Shown: one piece after another, positions 1 through 5,474 of the stretch
Layout of the letters: every line of letters starts with the position of its first letter
Numbering within the stretch: the first letter of the stretch is position 1
Source: Candidatus Onthoplasma faecigallinarum
Lineage (GTDB): Bacteria; Bacillota; Clostridia; Christensenellales; UBA1242
Direction: 5' to 3'
Length of the DNA: 7,450 bases
Assembly (NCBI GenBank): GCA_018715225.1
Contig: DVMB01000003.1
Span: 1 to 7,450 of the forward strand
The notes under the pieces: generated by a model
The model's input: only the letters and a program-made list of their open reading frames with translations
What the model was told of the DNA's origin: nothing
Databases searched by the model: none
Made by a program: the position numbers and the translations under genes

Positions 1-24
1 AATAATACGGATATCCGTATTATT
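1..24 (-). terminator. alaS terminator candidate (24-bp perfect palindrome)
   Basis: Positions 1-12 are the exact reverse complement of 13-24. On the minus strand this gives a hairpin with a stem of about 10 bp at the 3' end of alaS. The alaS stop codon (20-22) lies inside the stem, so the gene ends within its own hairpin. The 3' arm ends in ATTATT and not in a pure T-run, and what follows is outside the window, so intrinsic termination is inferred. The symmetry also allows a terminator working in both directions. Confidence 0.55.
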
Positions 25-1840
25 TGTAGTTTATCACTGCTTTGATGCGGCGAACTCCAGCAGACACGGCTTCTTGTTTTGTGATTTTGAAATTTATGAG
101 TTCGCTGGTGTTTTTTGCATGTGGTCCGCCACAGATTTGGAAATCTAAGTCGCCAATTTTATAGATAGAAACAAGTTCGTTCTCTTCCGCTTTGTGTACG
201 CCGTAGGCTCCTTTTCGTTTTGCTTCAGCGAAAGGTAATTCTACACGTTCGACAGGAATAGATTTTTTTATAGCCGAGTTCACGAAATCTTCTAGTTGTT
301 TAACTTCATCGTCAGTGAGTTTTCTATCAAAGTTAAAATCAAAGCGTAGCCTTTCGCTCGTTATGTTGCTTCCCTTTTGTTCAATATGCGTGCCGAACAT
401 ATGCCTTAGACCAGCGAGCAGCAGATGACAAGCCGTGTGCAAACGTGTTGTCCATATGCTATCGTCAGCCAAGCCTCCTTTGAATACGCCCGCATTGGTA
501 GTTCTCGCCAACTCCTGATGTTGTTTAAAGGCTTCGTTAAACCCAGCAATATCAACGCCGTAGCCACGCTCTTTTGCCATTTCTTCTGTCAGCTCAATAG
601 GGAAACCAAAGGTGTCGTATAATCTAAATGCACTCTTCCCGCTGATTTGGGTTTCTTTTTGAAAATTTGGTTGATTTGCCATGAATTGATTTTTTCTTTC
701 GATTCCATTGATGACTTTCTCGAACTCTTTGTTGCCAAGCTCAAGTGTTTTCAAAAACTTTTCTTCTTCTTTGTTCAACTCTTCGATGATTTTGTTTTCA
801 TTGTCTTTTAGTTCTGGGTAATCTAGTTTGAAATATTCGATGTATATCTTTGCAATCTCTCCCAAATGCCCAGCAGGAATATCCAATTTTTTCATATGGC
901 GAATGGCACGTCTAATCAATCTTCTTAGCACATATCCCTGACCTACATTGCTTGGGCTGATGCCGTTTTCATCGCCAATTATGATAGTGGCTGTTCGCAA
1001 ATGGTCAGCTATGATTCTAAACGAAGGTTTGTAATTCTCATCATCATATGACTTGCCACTAATATTTTCACAATACTTTATAGTTGGGGCAAATATTTCG
1101 GTATCAAACACAGATTTCACGCCATTCAATTTGCACAAGGTTCGCTCGAGTCCCATGCCCGTGTCGACATTTTTTTGTGTTAATTTCGTAATACTTTTAT
1201 CTGCGTTGACCTTAAACTCCATGAAGACATCATTCCAAATCTCTAAGAATTTTCCACAATCGCAACTAGGGTTACATTTGGGAGAACATTTTGGTTTTCC
1301 GCTGTCTATAAACATCTCACTGTCCGCTCCGCATGGACCAATCCCACTACCCAAAATCCACCAGTTGTCTTTTAAAAAGTAGATGTTGTCTTTACTTATT
1401 CCCTGACTTTCCCACAAGTTAGCAGTCAGTTCGTCCCTCGGTGCGATATCATTCCCAGCAAAGACTGTAACAGCAATTTTATTTTTATCTAGACCGAGAT
1501 ATTTTGGGTCGGTCAAAAATTCGTAACTCCAAGGGATCATCTCGTTTTTGAAATAATCTCCTAGGCTCCAGTTGCCCAACATCTCAAAAAATGTGAGATG
1601 AGATTCATCTCCCACTTCGTCAATGTCTCCCGTCCTTATACATTTTTGGACATCGCAGATTCGTTTTCCTTTTGGGTGCGTTTGTCCCAACAAATATGGG
1701 ACTAATGGGTGCATACCTGCTGTAGTAAACAAAACGGTAGGGTCATTTTCTGGAATGACACTGGCACTAGGTATTACTACATGTTTTTTACTTTTGAAAA
1801 ATTCGAACCATTTATCTATCAATTCTCTTCGAGTTATCAT
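20..1840 (-). CDS. alaS: Alanine--tRNA ligase, short form lacking the C-Ala domain
   Basis: Class II synthetase that charges tRNA-Ala with alanine in the cytoplasm. Visible in order: the N-terminal catalytic core (FTTAGMHPLVPYLLG, 38-52; HLTFFEMLGNWSLGDYF, 81-97; GMGLER, 228-233; ADHLRTATI and GYVLRRLIRRAIRH, 278-315); a middle tRNA-recognition region; and a C-terminal editing domain with HTACH (H468, H472) and CGGPH (C570, H574), the usual zinc ligands for clearing mischarged Ser/Gly. It ends at VRRIKAVI, where the editing domain normally ends. At 606 residues it lacks the C-Ala/DHHA1 region of the usual ~870-residue enzyme. No frameshift is visible, and a palindrome follows the stop directly, so the short form looks genuine. 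A Cys cluster (C185, C189, C193, C195) may bind metal. The ATG start is supported by AAAAGGAAA at 1845-1853, with AGGA 6 nt upstream. Identity is certain from the motifs. Confidence 0.97.
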   Translation of the reverse strand: MITRRELIDKWFEFFKSKKHVVIPSASVIPENDPTVLFTTAGMHPLVPYLLGQTHPKGKRICDVQKCIRTGDIDEVGDESHLTFFEMLGNWSLGDYFKNEMIPWSYEFLTDPKYLGLDKNKIAVTVFAGNDIAPRDELTANLWESQGISKDNIYFLKDNWWILGSGIGPCGADSEMFIDSGKPKCSPKCNPSCDCGKFLEIWNDVFMEFKVNADKSITKLTQKNVDTGMGLERTLCKLNGVKSVFDTEIFAPTIKYCENISGKSYDDENYKPSFRIIADHLRTATIIIGDENGISPSNVGQGYVLRRLIRRAIRHMKKLDIPAGHLGEIAKIYIEYFKLDYPELKDNENKIIEELNKEEEKFLKTLELGNKEFEKVINGIERKNQFMANQPNFQKETQISGKSAFRLYDTFGFPIELTEEMAKERGYGVDIAGFNEAFKQHQELARTTNAGVFKGGLADDSIWTTRLHTACHLLLAGLRHMFGTHIEQKGSNITSERLRFDFNFDRKLTDDEVKQLEDFVNSAIKKSIPVERVELPFAEAKRKGAYGVHKAEENELVSIYKIGDLDFQICGGPHAKNTSELINFKITKQEAVSAGVRRIKAVINYK

Positions 1841-1865
1841 ATCATTTCCTTTTGTTTGATTTTAA

Positions 1866-1893
1866 ATTATTTTGTAATTTGATAATTTGACAA
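1866..1893 (-). promoter_or_regulatory. Putative alaS promoter
   Basis: On the minus strand, TTGTCA (1888-1893, 5/6 match to the -35 consensus) is followed after 16 bp by AATAAT (1866-1871, 5/6 match to the -10). Transcription would start near 1859, giving a leader of about 18 nt that contains the AAAAGGAAA ribosome site. The -35 hexamer overlaps that of the opposite promoter for the small RNA. No T-box leader is possible in so short a UTR. Inferred from sequence only. Confidence 0.5.
1875..1890. repeat. Tandem 8-bp repeat over both -35 boxes
   Basis: TAATTTGA occurs twice with no gap (1875-1882 and 1883-1890) and is followed by a degenerate third copy, CAATTTTT. The second copy overlaps the -35 hexamers of both divergent promoters. 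It could be an operator or merely AT-rich promoter sequence. The repeat itself is a direct observation; a role is speculative. Confidence 0.4.
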
Positions 1894-1915
1894 TTTTTCT
1901 ATTTTAGTATATAAT
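1887..1915 (+). promoter_or_regulatory. Consensus housekeeping promoter for the small RNA
   Basis: TTGACA (1887-1892), a 17-bp spacer and TATAAT (1910-1915): a perfect match to the sigma-70/sigma-A consensus at optimal spacing, pointing right. The predicted start is about 1921-1923, where the structured element begins. No plausible ORF follows before the converging tmk gene, so this promoter points to a non-coding transcript. It is the strongest promoter in the window by consensus score. Confidence 0.85.
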
Positions 1916-1921
1916 AATAGA

Positions 1922-2009
1922 GAATTCGCTGGGGCTGACATAGCTGGGCATTGGGCCCTGTCTATGCAGTAGTCTACAACTCATTAAGAGTTTAGGCTGC
2001 GAATTTTTT
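1922..2009 (+). ncRNA. Unrecognised structured small RNA, three-way junction
   Basis: About 88 nt, beginning at the predicted start of a perfect promoter and ending in a run of six T (2004-2009). Three helices can be drawn by hand. P1 closes the molecule: AATTCGC (1923-1929) with GCGAATT (1999-2005). P2 spans 1935-1969: CTG/CAG, CATAG/CTATG and GGGC/GCCC, with small bulges and an ATTGG loop. P3 spans 1971-1998: AGTCTA/TAGGCT and AACTC/GAGTT, with an ATTAA loop. P3 abuts P1, so the only notable single-stranded stretch is TGGGG at 1930-1934. P1 plus the U-run may serve as the terminator. It is much GC-richer than its surroundings. I do not recognise it as SRP RNA (no GGAAG-type tetraloop region), tmRNA, 6S, RNase P, tRNA or a T-box. 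It lies between divergent alaS and convergent tmk and precedes no gene in its own direction, which makes a riboswitch unlikely. Function unknown. Confidence 0.72.
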
Positions 2010-2036
2010 ATTAAATTTTATATGCTAGATAATATA

Positions 2037-2684
2037 TCATTTTAGATTGAGTTTAGTCAAGATTTCTTTGTGAATTTCTTCTATAGATTTCAATTTTTTA
2101 TCCACACAATTTATGTTGACCCAATTAAACTTGGTGGCTACATACTTTGCTCTTTCATATGCTGAAGTTAGATGATTTTTGTTGCTTTCCAATATATCTT
2201 TTTTTAGTCCAGATTTCAACTCTTTTCTGTTTTTTGATAGTTGAAAACTGATATCTGCTGGTAAGTCGAGAAATATAGTTATGTCAGGACGGGGGAGTTT
2301 TAACTTGTTGTATTCAAAATCATCAACCCATGTTAGAAAATCGTCTAGTTCCTTTTTGTCCTTTATCTTAGTAGATTGATGAATCATGTTGCTGGGCACA
2401 TATCTATCAAAAAGGACAAAATCATATTTTAATAGATCTATCCTATTCATAGTGACCAATCTGTCTACAGCAAACAGCGAACTGGTTTGATAAGCGTCCA
2501 GGCATTCAGCTTTGTCCCCTAGATCGCCTCCTAGATACATTTTTACAGGAGCGCTAGATGGACTGGAATAGTTAGGAAAACTAATCAAAATACAAGAATA
2601 ACCTTTTGAGGTCAAATGATCGTACAGCAGTTTAGTTTGCGTCGCTTTACCTGTCCCATCAATACCTTCAATGTCTATAATCAT
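2037..2684 (-). CDS. tmk: Thymidylate (dTMP) kinase
   Basis: P-loop kinase of 215 residues, the normal family length, that phosphorylates dTMP to dTDP with ATP in the cytoplasm for DNA synthesis. Visible: P-loop GIDGTGKA (7-14, K13 binding phosphate); FPNY (36-39), equivalent to the family's FP-x-Y substrate region; DR (74-75); the DRY motif (93-95) expected in the dTMP/Mg site; PDITIFLDLP (133-142), the typical core strand; and a lid region with basic residues around NRK (152-154). GKAT replaces the commoner GKT/GKS, a variant seen in some thymidylate kinases. A sibling deoxynucleoside kinase is a less likely alternative. The start is supported by GGAGA at 2691-2695 and by the glycine loop at the usual distance from the N-terminus. 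It stops at TGA, convergent to the small RNA. Confidence 0.92.
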   Translation of the reverse strand: MIIDIEGIDGTGKATQTKLLYDHLTSKGYSCILISFPNYSSPSSAPVKMYLGGDLGDKAECLDAYQTSSLFAVDRLVTMNRIDLLKYDFVLFDRYVPSNMIHQSTKIKDKKELDDFLTWVDDFEYNKLKLPRPDITIFLDLPADISFQLSKNRKELKSGLKKDILESNKNHLTSAYERAKYVATKFNWVNINCVDKKLKSIEEIHKEILTKLNLK

Positions 2685-2690
2685 ATTTTT

Positions 2691-2730
2691 TCTCCGTGAT
2701 CATTATACCAATTTAATAAAAATAAAGCAA
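2691..2730 (-). promoter_or_regulatory. tmk promoter and ribosome binding site
   Basis: On the minus strand, TTGCTT (2725-2730), a 17-bp spacer and TATAAT (2702-2707), preceded by TGG, which makes an extended -10. The expected start near 2695 gives a leader of about 11 nt whose first bases are the ribosome site GGAGA (2691-2695), so the Shine-Dalgarno lies at the extreme 5' end. The promoter is divergent from that of the DUF4097-like gene in a 123-bp gap. Confidence 0.65.
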
Positions 2731-2772
2731 ACATTCATATTTATAATAAATTGCAATAAATTTTTTATTCTA

Positions 2773-2801
2773 TTGACAAAAGTTGCCAATAATTATAAAA
2801 T
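2773..2801 (+). promoter_or_regulatory. Promoter of the DUF4097-like gene, predicted leaderless
   Basis: TTGACA (2773-2778, perfect), a 17-bp spacer and TAAAAT (2796-2801, 5/6). Only six bases (2802-2807) separate the -10 from the ATG at 2808, so transcription should start at or within a base or two of the start codon. No Shine-Dalgarno is present. TATAAA at 2794-2799 is an alternative -10 that would not change the conclusion much. Confidence 0.7.
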
Positions 2802-2807
2802 AAAAAT

Positions 2808-4283
2808 ATGAGAACATTTTGGAAATATTTTTTGATAATTATACTATTGTTGATAGGACTTTGTGCGGTGGGAGTTTTGTACCTATTTTTTGTACCTGGC
2901 TCATCGTTGTTTGGAATAACTTATATAAGTTATCATGAAGATATTTACTCACGGGCGTATGCTACAGAAAATATTTCTAAAGTGGAATTAAATAGTAGAA
3001 GTTATCAAGTAAATGTTGTACCATCTTCGACTGATGAGATTTCGCTAAAGGTTTATTCTAATTCTTTGGGCTTTGTGTTGACGAGAAATAGCGAAGTGGT
3101 AATAAACGAGTCTGCTGAGGGCGATACGTTGATTTTCAACGTGGCAGAGCCATATGGACTGGCGACAGCGAATAGTTCATATATTGAGTTAAGAATTCCT
3201 GCAATAAGTGATATAGATATTACATTAACCAATAGAAATGCAACAACAAATTTAAATTCTGCGGATCTAGTAATAAACAATTTGACCTATAGGTCGGACA
3301 ATGGGGATCTAAATTTCAATGCTGGAGAGATCAAGGGAAGTTTTGATATAGAGTTAGGCAATGCCGATTTTACCATTGGGGGAAGTGTTGTAACAAACAA
3401 CAACAATGTAACTATTGCTATGACTACCGGACAATTTTCAGCCCAAGAGTCTATTTTAGGAGACTTTACAATAAATAGAAACAATCGTGGAGTATTCTTA
3501 ATCAAACAATGCAATCGTTTTGGATTCAACCTTGATGAAGGCGGTGGTAGAGTTGAAATAGAGACGGTTGCGAATTTGAACATAACTTCTTCGGATACAA
3601 ATGTTTATGTCGACAATATAGTTGAGGGCGCTACAATAAGACTGACTCAATCTGGGCGTGTTGAAATTGGAAATGTACAAGGATATTCGGACATAATAAC
3701 TAACGATGGAGCTATACATGTTGGAAATAGTACCGCTAGATTGATATTACAATCAAATGATGGGCACATCACTGTAGATTCAACCATGCGTGAAATTGAG
3801 GCTAGTTCAGCCTACGGAGATATAAGTATAACATTCAGCGAGCAGGCAGATAGTTTCAATGAAGATAGGACTTCTCGTACAGCGACAGCCAGCACGAACA
3901 ACGGAAAGATAACATTGCATGGAGCAGAAAATATCAACATCAACATTGCGGAAAATGGTAGAGCCGAGATTTACATGAACAATGTATATGGGGAAAATAT
4001 CCTATCAGGGAATACGGGAGAAATTTATCTAGTAATTAATGAAAATGCGGACAACAAATACACCCTGATAACACAGTCTACAAGTGGAAATGTAAGTGTG
4101 GATTTGGCACAGTTCCAGGCGGGAGGCGGAGGTTATCATACGAATGCAAGAACAGAGACGCTAGTTCATTTTGATAGTGGTGTGGATAATGAAAGTGATC
4201 CAGTTTGGGACGAAAATGTGCTGACAGTTTCTACCGCATCTGGTAGCCTGTTGGTAAGAGATTCTATCACAGTAAATTTTTAG
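2808..4283 (+). CDS. Membrane-anchored DUF4097-like beta-repeat protein
   Basis: 491 residues. A short basic start (R2, K6) and one hydrophobic segment (about 7-29) form an uncleaved signal anchor or signal peptide. The rest should lie outside the membrane. From about residue 57 it consists of short beta-strand repeats rich in Asn, Thr, Ser and Gly, of the type SxxGxIxV: for example SDNGDLNF (163-170), TQSGRVEIGNV (280-290), TNDGAIHVGNS (298-308), SNDGHITVDS (316-325), STNNGKITLHG (362-372), STSGNVSVDL (424-433) and STASGSLLV (475-483). This pattern fits the DUF4097/putative adhesin beta-solenoid families, whose biochemical role is largely unknown. No sortase motif, catalytic site or C-terminal membrane anchor is seen. 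It is transcribed alone, from a strong promoter, and ends in a terminator. Anti-sigma or envelope-stress association is known for some DUF4097 proteins, but nothing here supports that. Fold class is fairly sure; function is unknown. Confidence 0.8.
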   Translation: MRTFWKYFLIIILLLIGLCAVGVLYLFFVPGSSLFGITYISYHEDIYSRAYATENISKVELNSRSYQVNVVPSSTDEISLKVYSNSLGFVLTRNSEVVINESAEGDTLIFNVAEPYGLATANSSYIELRIPAISDIDITLTNRNATTNLNSADLVINNLTYRSDNGDLNFNAGEIKGSFDIELGNADFTIGGSVVTNNNNVTIAMTTGQFSAQESILGDFTINRNNRGVFLIKQCNRFGFNLDEGGGRVEIETVANLNITSSDTNVYVDNIVEGATIRLTQSGRVEIGNVQGYSDIITNDGAIHVGNSTARLILQSNDGHITVDSTMREIEASSAYGDISITFSEQADSFNEDRTSRTATASTNNGKITLHGAENININIAENGRAEIYMNNVYGENILSGNTGEIYLVINENADNKYTLITQSTSGNVSVDLAQFQAGGGGYHTNARTETLVHFDSGVDNESDPVWDENVLTVSTASGSLLVRDSITVNF

Positions 4284-4308
4284 AGAGAAATATATTCTCT
4301 CTTTTTTT
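4282..4308 (+). terminator. Intrinsic terminator of the DUF4097-like gene
   Basis: An 8-bp stem, AGAGAGAA (4282-4289) with TTCTCTCT (4295-4302), a 5-nt ATATA loop and a T-run to 4308. The stem starts inside the TAG stop codon (4281-4283). On the minus strand the stem is followed by A-rich sequence, so it works only for the plus-strand gene. The facing amidase stop codon begins two bases beyond the T-run. Confidence 0.88.
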
Positions 4309-4310
4309 AT

Positions 4311-5024
4311 TTAAACATTTATATATGAGGATCCAAAATATAATATTATGCCAGCATATACGGCGTCAACAAAAGTATTCATATATTCTTCACTATTCAA
4401 TAGTGCCTCTTCGTCTGGGTTTGAAATAAATCCACATTCAATCAACACAGACGTGTAATAACTGCAATTCAATATGTAATAGTCTCCAACCCTACTTTGA
4501 GTGCTAGGAGCGGTACAATAAGTGTGTAGAGATGATTGGATTAAATCTGCACAATTTTTGCTTGACTCATCATTTGCTCTGTAATAACAATTTGCACCTC
4601 TTGCACTGGTGTTGTTAAAACTATTCATATGTATACTTATGACTAAGTTGGGGTTTGCTTTTTCAATGATATTGTATCGTGCTTTCATGTCGCTCATTTT
4701 TTTGTTACTTGCCGTTTCACTGTATAAGCCGTCATCATTTTTTCTAGTGAGGACAACTCTATAACCCGCTTGTACCAACTTTTCTTTCAGCGCTAAAGTG
4801 TATTTTAGATTTATTTCCTTTTCAATCGTACCGTTCACTCCCACGCTTCCTCCGTCTCGTCCGCCATGCCCTGCGTCGAGTACGATCGTAATTCCATTAT
4901 AATTTGACACGCTATATGCAACAATCCCGGAAAAACAAGATGAAAGTAAAATCATTATGCAAAAGATAATGATCAAACACTTATTATTCAATAACAAATT
5001 CTTGAGACTGTGTAGACTTTTCAT
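4311..5024 (-). CDS. N-acetylmuramoyl-L-alanine amidase, Amidase_3 (CwlD-like)
   Basis: Zinc enzyme that cuts the amide bond between N-acetylmuramic acid and L-alanine in peptidoglycan, acting outside the membrane. N-terminal basic residues and a hydrophobic segment (about 16-38) form a signal or anchor; LSSC at 27-30 fits a lipobox, so a lipoprotein is possible. The catalytic domain (about 45-230) shows DAGHGG (H53), GTIEKE (E68) and SIHMNS (H132) as zinc ligands, and LIECGF with catalytic E196. No SPOR, SH3 or LysM wall-binding domain is present. The length (237) equals that of Bacillus subtilis CwlD, which makes spore-cortex muramic lactam; the window shows no other spore gene, so a vegetative role is equally possible. 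There is no Shine-Dalgarno and no alternative start before an upstream in-frame TAG; the -10 box sits 6 nt from the ATG, so the mRNA is probably leaderless. It reads away from the DnaA-box cluster. Confidence 0.9.
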   Translation of the reverse strand: MKSLHSLKNLLLNNKCLIIIFCIMILLSSCFSGIVAYSVSNYNGITIVLDAGHGGRDGGSVGVNGTIEKEINLKYTLALKEKLVQAGYRVVLTRKNDDGLYSETASNKKMSDMKARYNIIEKANPNLVISIHMNSFNNTSARGANCYYRANDESSKNCADLIQSSLHTYCTAPSTQSRVGDYYILNCSYYTSVLIECGFISNPDEEALLNSEEYMNTFVDAVYAGIILYFGSSYINV

Positions 5025-5030
5025 AAAATA

Positions 5031-5036
5031 ATTATA
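5031..5036 (-). promoter_or_regulatory. -10 box of the amidase gene, predicted leaderless
   Basis: A perfect TATAAT on the minus strand, separated from the ATG (5022-5024) by exactly six bases (5025-5030). No convincing -35 hexamer lies at 16-18 bp, and no TG extension is present, so the promoter may be weak or activator-dependent. The leader region holds only A and T and no ribosome site. Confidence 0.55.
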
Positions 5037-5220
5037 TTTAGCCGCTCTCTATGTTATTACCAAAACGATGTAGGTTGTCTTATAATTAAGCATAAATTAT
5101 ATAGTAACGTGGTTTGTTTAAATGGAATTTGGTAGATTAGAGTAAAAATGTTTTAAATAATTTTGCCTTTAGGCTGATATTCTTTGAATTAAGTATTAAT
5201 CTACTATAAAATAGACGTTT
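5037..5220. other. AT-rich left part of the origin intergenic region, no gene seen
   Basis: No credible gene: the longest start-to-stop runs are a few codons. It contains an inverted repeat GTAGATTA/TAATCTAC (5132-5139 and 5197-5204), a small GCCTTTAGGC hairpin (5165-5174) and a plus-strand TATAAT at 5081-5086 without a good -35. These may belong to the origin (unwinding or protein-binding sites), but no role can be assigned from sequence. Confidence 0.4.
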
Positions 5221-5251
5221 AACATTTTGTAATATTTTGTAAAAAAATGTT
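5221..5251. repeat. AT-rich repeats next to the DnaA boxes, candidate unwinding element
   Basis: ATTTTGTAA occurs twice with a 10-bp period (5224-5232 and 5234-5242), inside an inverted repeat AACATTTT/AAAATGTT (5221-5228 and 5244-5251). It abuts the first DnaA box at 5252. Bacterial origins typically place an easily melted AT-rich repeat beside the DnaA boxes, so this is a candidate DNA unwinding element. The repeat is observed; the role is inferred. Confidence 0.5.
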
Positions 5252-5327
5252 TTATCCACACTAAAAATGTAGTTTTCCACAGCTTGTCCACAAGTTATCC
5301 ACATAGTTATCCACACAATGTGGATAA
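5252..5327 (+). other. oriC: DnaA-box cluster, probable chromosomal oriC
   Basis: Six 9-bp DnaA boxes in 76 bp. Perfect TTATCCACA at 5252-5260, 5295-5303 and 5307-5315 on the plus strand; one-mismatch boxes TTTTCCACA (5273-5281) and TTGTCCACA (5284-5292); and a perfect inverted box TGTGGATAA (5319-5327). Start-to-start spacing is 21, 11, 11, 12 and 12 bp, close to whole helical turns, as expected for a DnaA filament loading on one face. It lies in a 450-bp intergenic region between divergent genes with AT-rich flanks, and parB with a parS half-site is about 2 kb away. Origins are usually found near parAB and dnaA; dnaA itself is not in this window. A non-origin DnaA-titration site is the main alternative. 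Confidence 0.85.
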
Positions 5328-5459
5328 CTTTTCACAACAAAAGTGTACACATGTCAATAATTACTTTATGATGTTGCATGTAAAACAGGTAGTATTTTGA
5401 AAGATCGATATAAAATTTCAAAAAGATACATAAGTTTATTATCTAATTCAAAAAATTTA
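5328..5459. other. Right part of the origin intergenic region, no gene seen
   Basis: AT-rich sequence between the last DnaA box and the DHH promoter. It has no supported ORF, RNA or further DnaA box. An 8-bp palindrome GTGTACAC sits at 5343-5350, 16 bp after the last box. The very AT-rich stretch from about 5405 on is an alternative site for origin unwinding. Confidence 0.35.
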
Positions 5460-5468
5460 TGATATAAT
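5460..5468 (+). promoter_or_regulatory. Extended -10 promoter of the DHH gene, predicted leaderless
   Basis: TGATATAAT: a perfect -10 (5463-5468) with the TGn extension (5460-5461), which can replace a -35; none is evident. Six bases (5469-5474) separate it from the ATG at 5475. There is no ribosome site. The in-frame TGA at 5460-5462 overlaps the promoter, so no longer protein is possible and the mRNA should begin at or beside the start codon. Confidence 0.65.
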
Positions 5469-5474
5469 AATAGC

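Noticed and set aside
425..622. Open frames antisense to alaS, parB and the DUF4097-like gene
   Set aside because: They lie fully within well-identified genes on the other strand, encode low-complexity or unrelated peptides and lack ribosome sites.
1931..1938. GGGGCTGA resembling the 5' end of tmRNA
   Set aside because: The element is under 100 nt, has no tag reading frame and no CCA-ending tRNA-like acceptor. The resemblance is limited to eight bases.
1841..2036. T-box or other leader riboswitch controlling alaS
   Set aside because: The minus strand here lacks the conserved T-box sequence, and the probable alaS promoter lies only about 26 bp from the start codon, downstream of the structured element. 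The promoter and U-run place the structured RNA on the plus strand.
2098..2106. A perfect DnaA box TTATCCACA inside tmk
   Set aside because: It is a single isolated copy and is fully explained by the codons for Cys-Val-Asp-Lys. One 9-mer in 7 kb of AT-rich DNA can be chance.
5081..5086. Plus-strand TATAAT as promoter of an origin-region RNA
   Set aside because: No -35, no TG extension, and no terminator or stable fold downstream.
5119..5145. Short ORF (MEFGRLE) in the origin intergenic region
   Set aside because: Seven codons, no ribosome site and no good promoter at the right distance.
5194..5207. TAGTAG-like DnaA-trio on the minus strand left of the origin
   Set aside because: It lies about 45 bp from the nearest DnaA box, whereas trios sit directly beside a box, and only two repeats are present.
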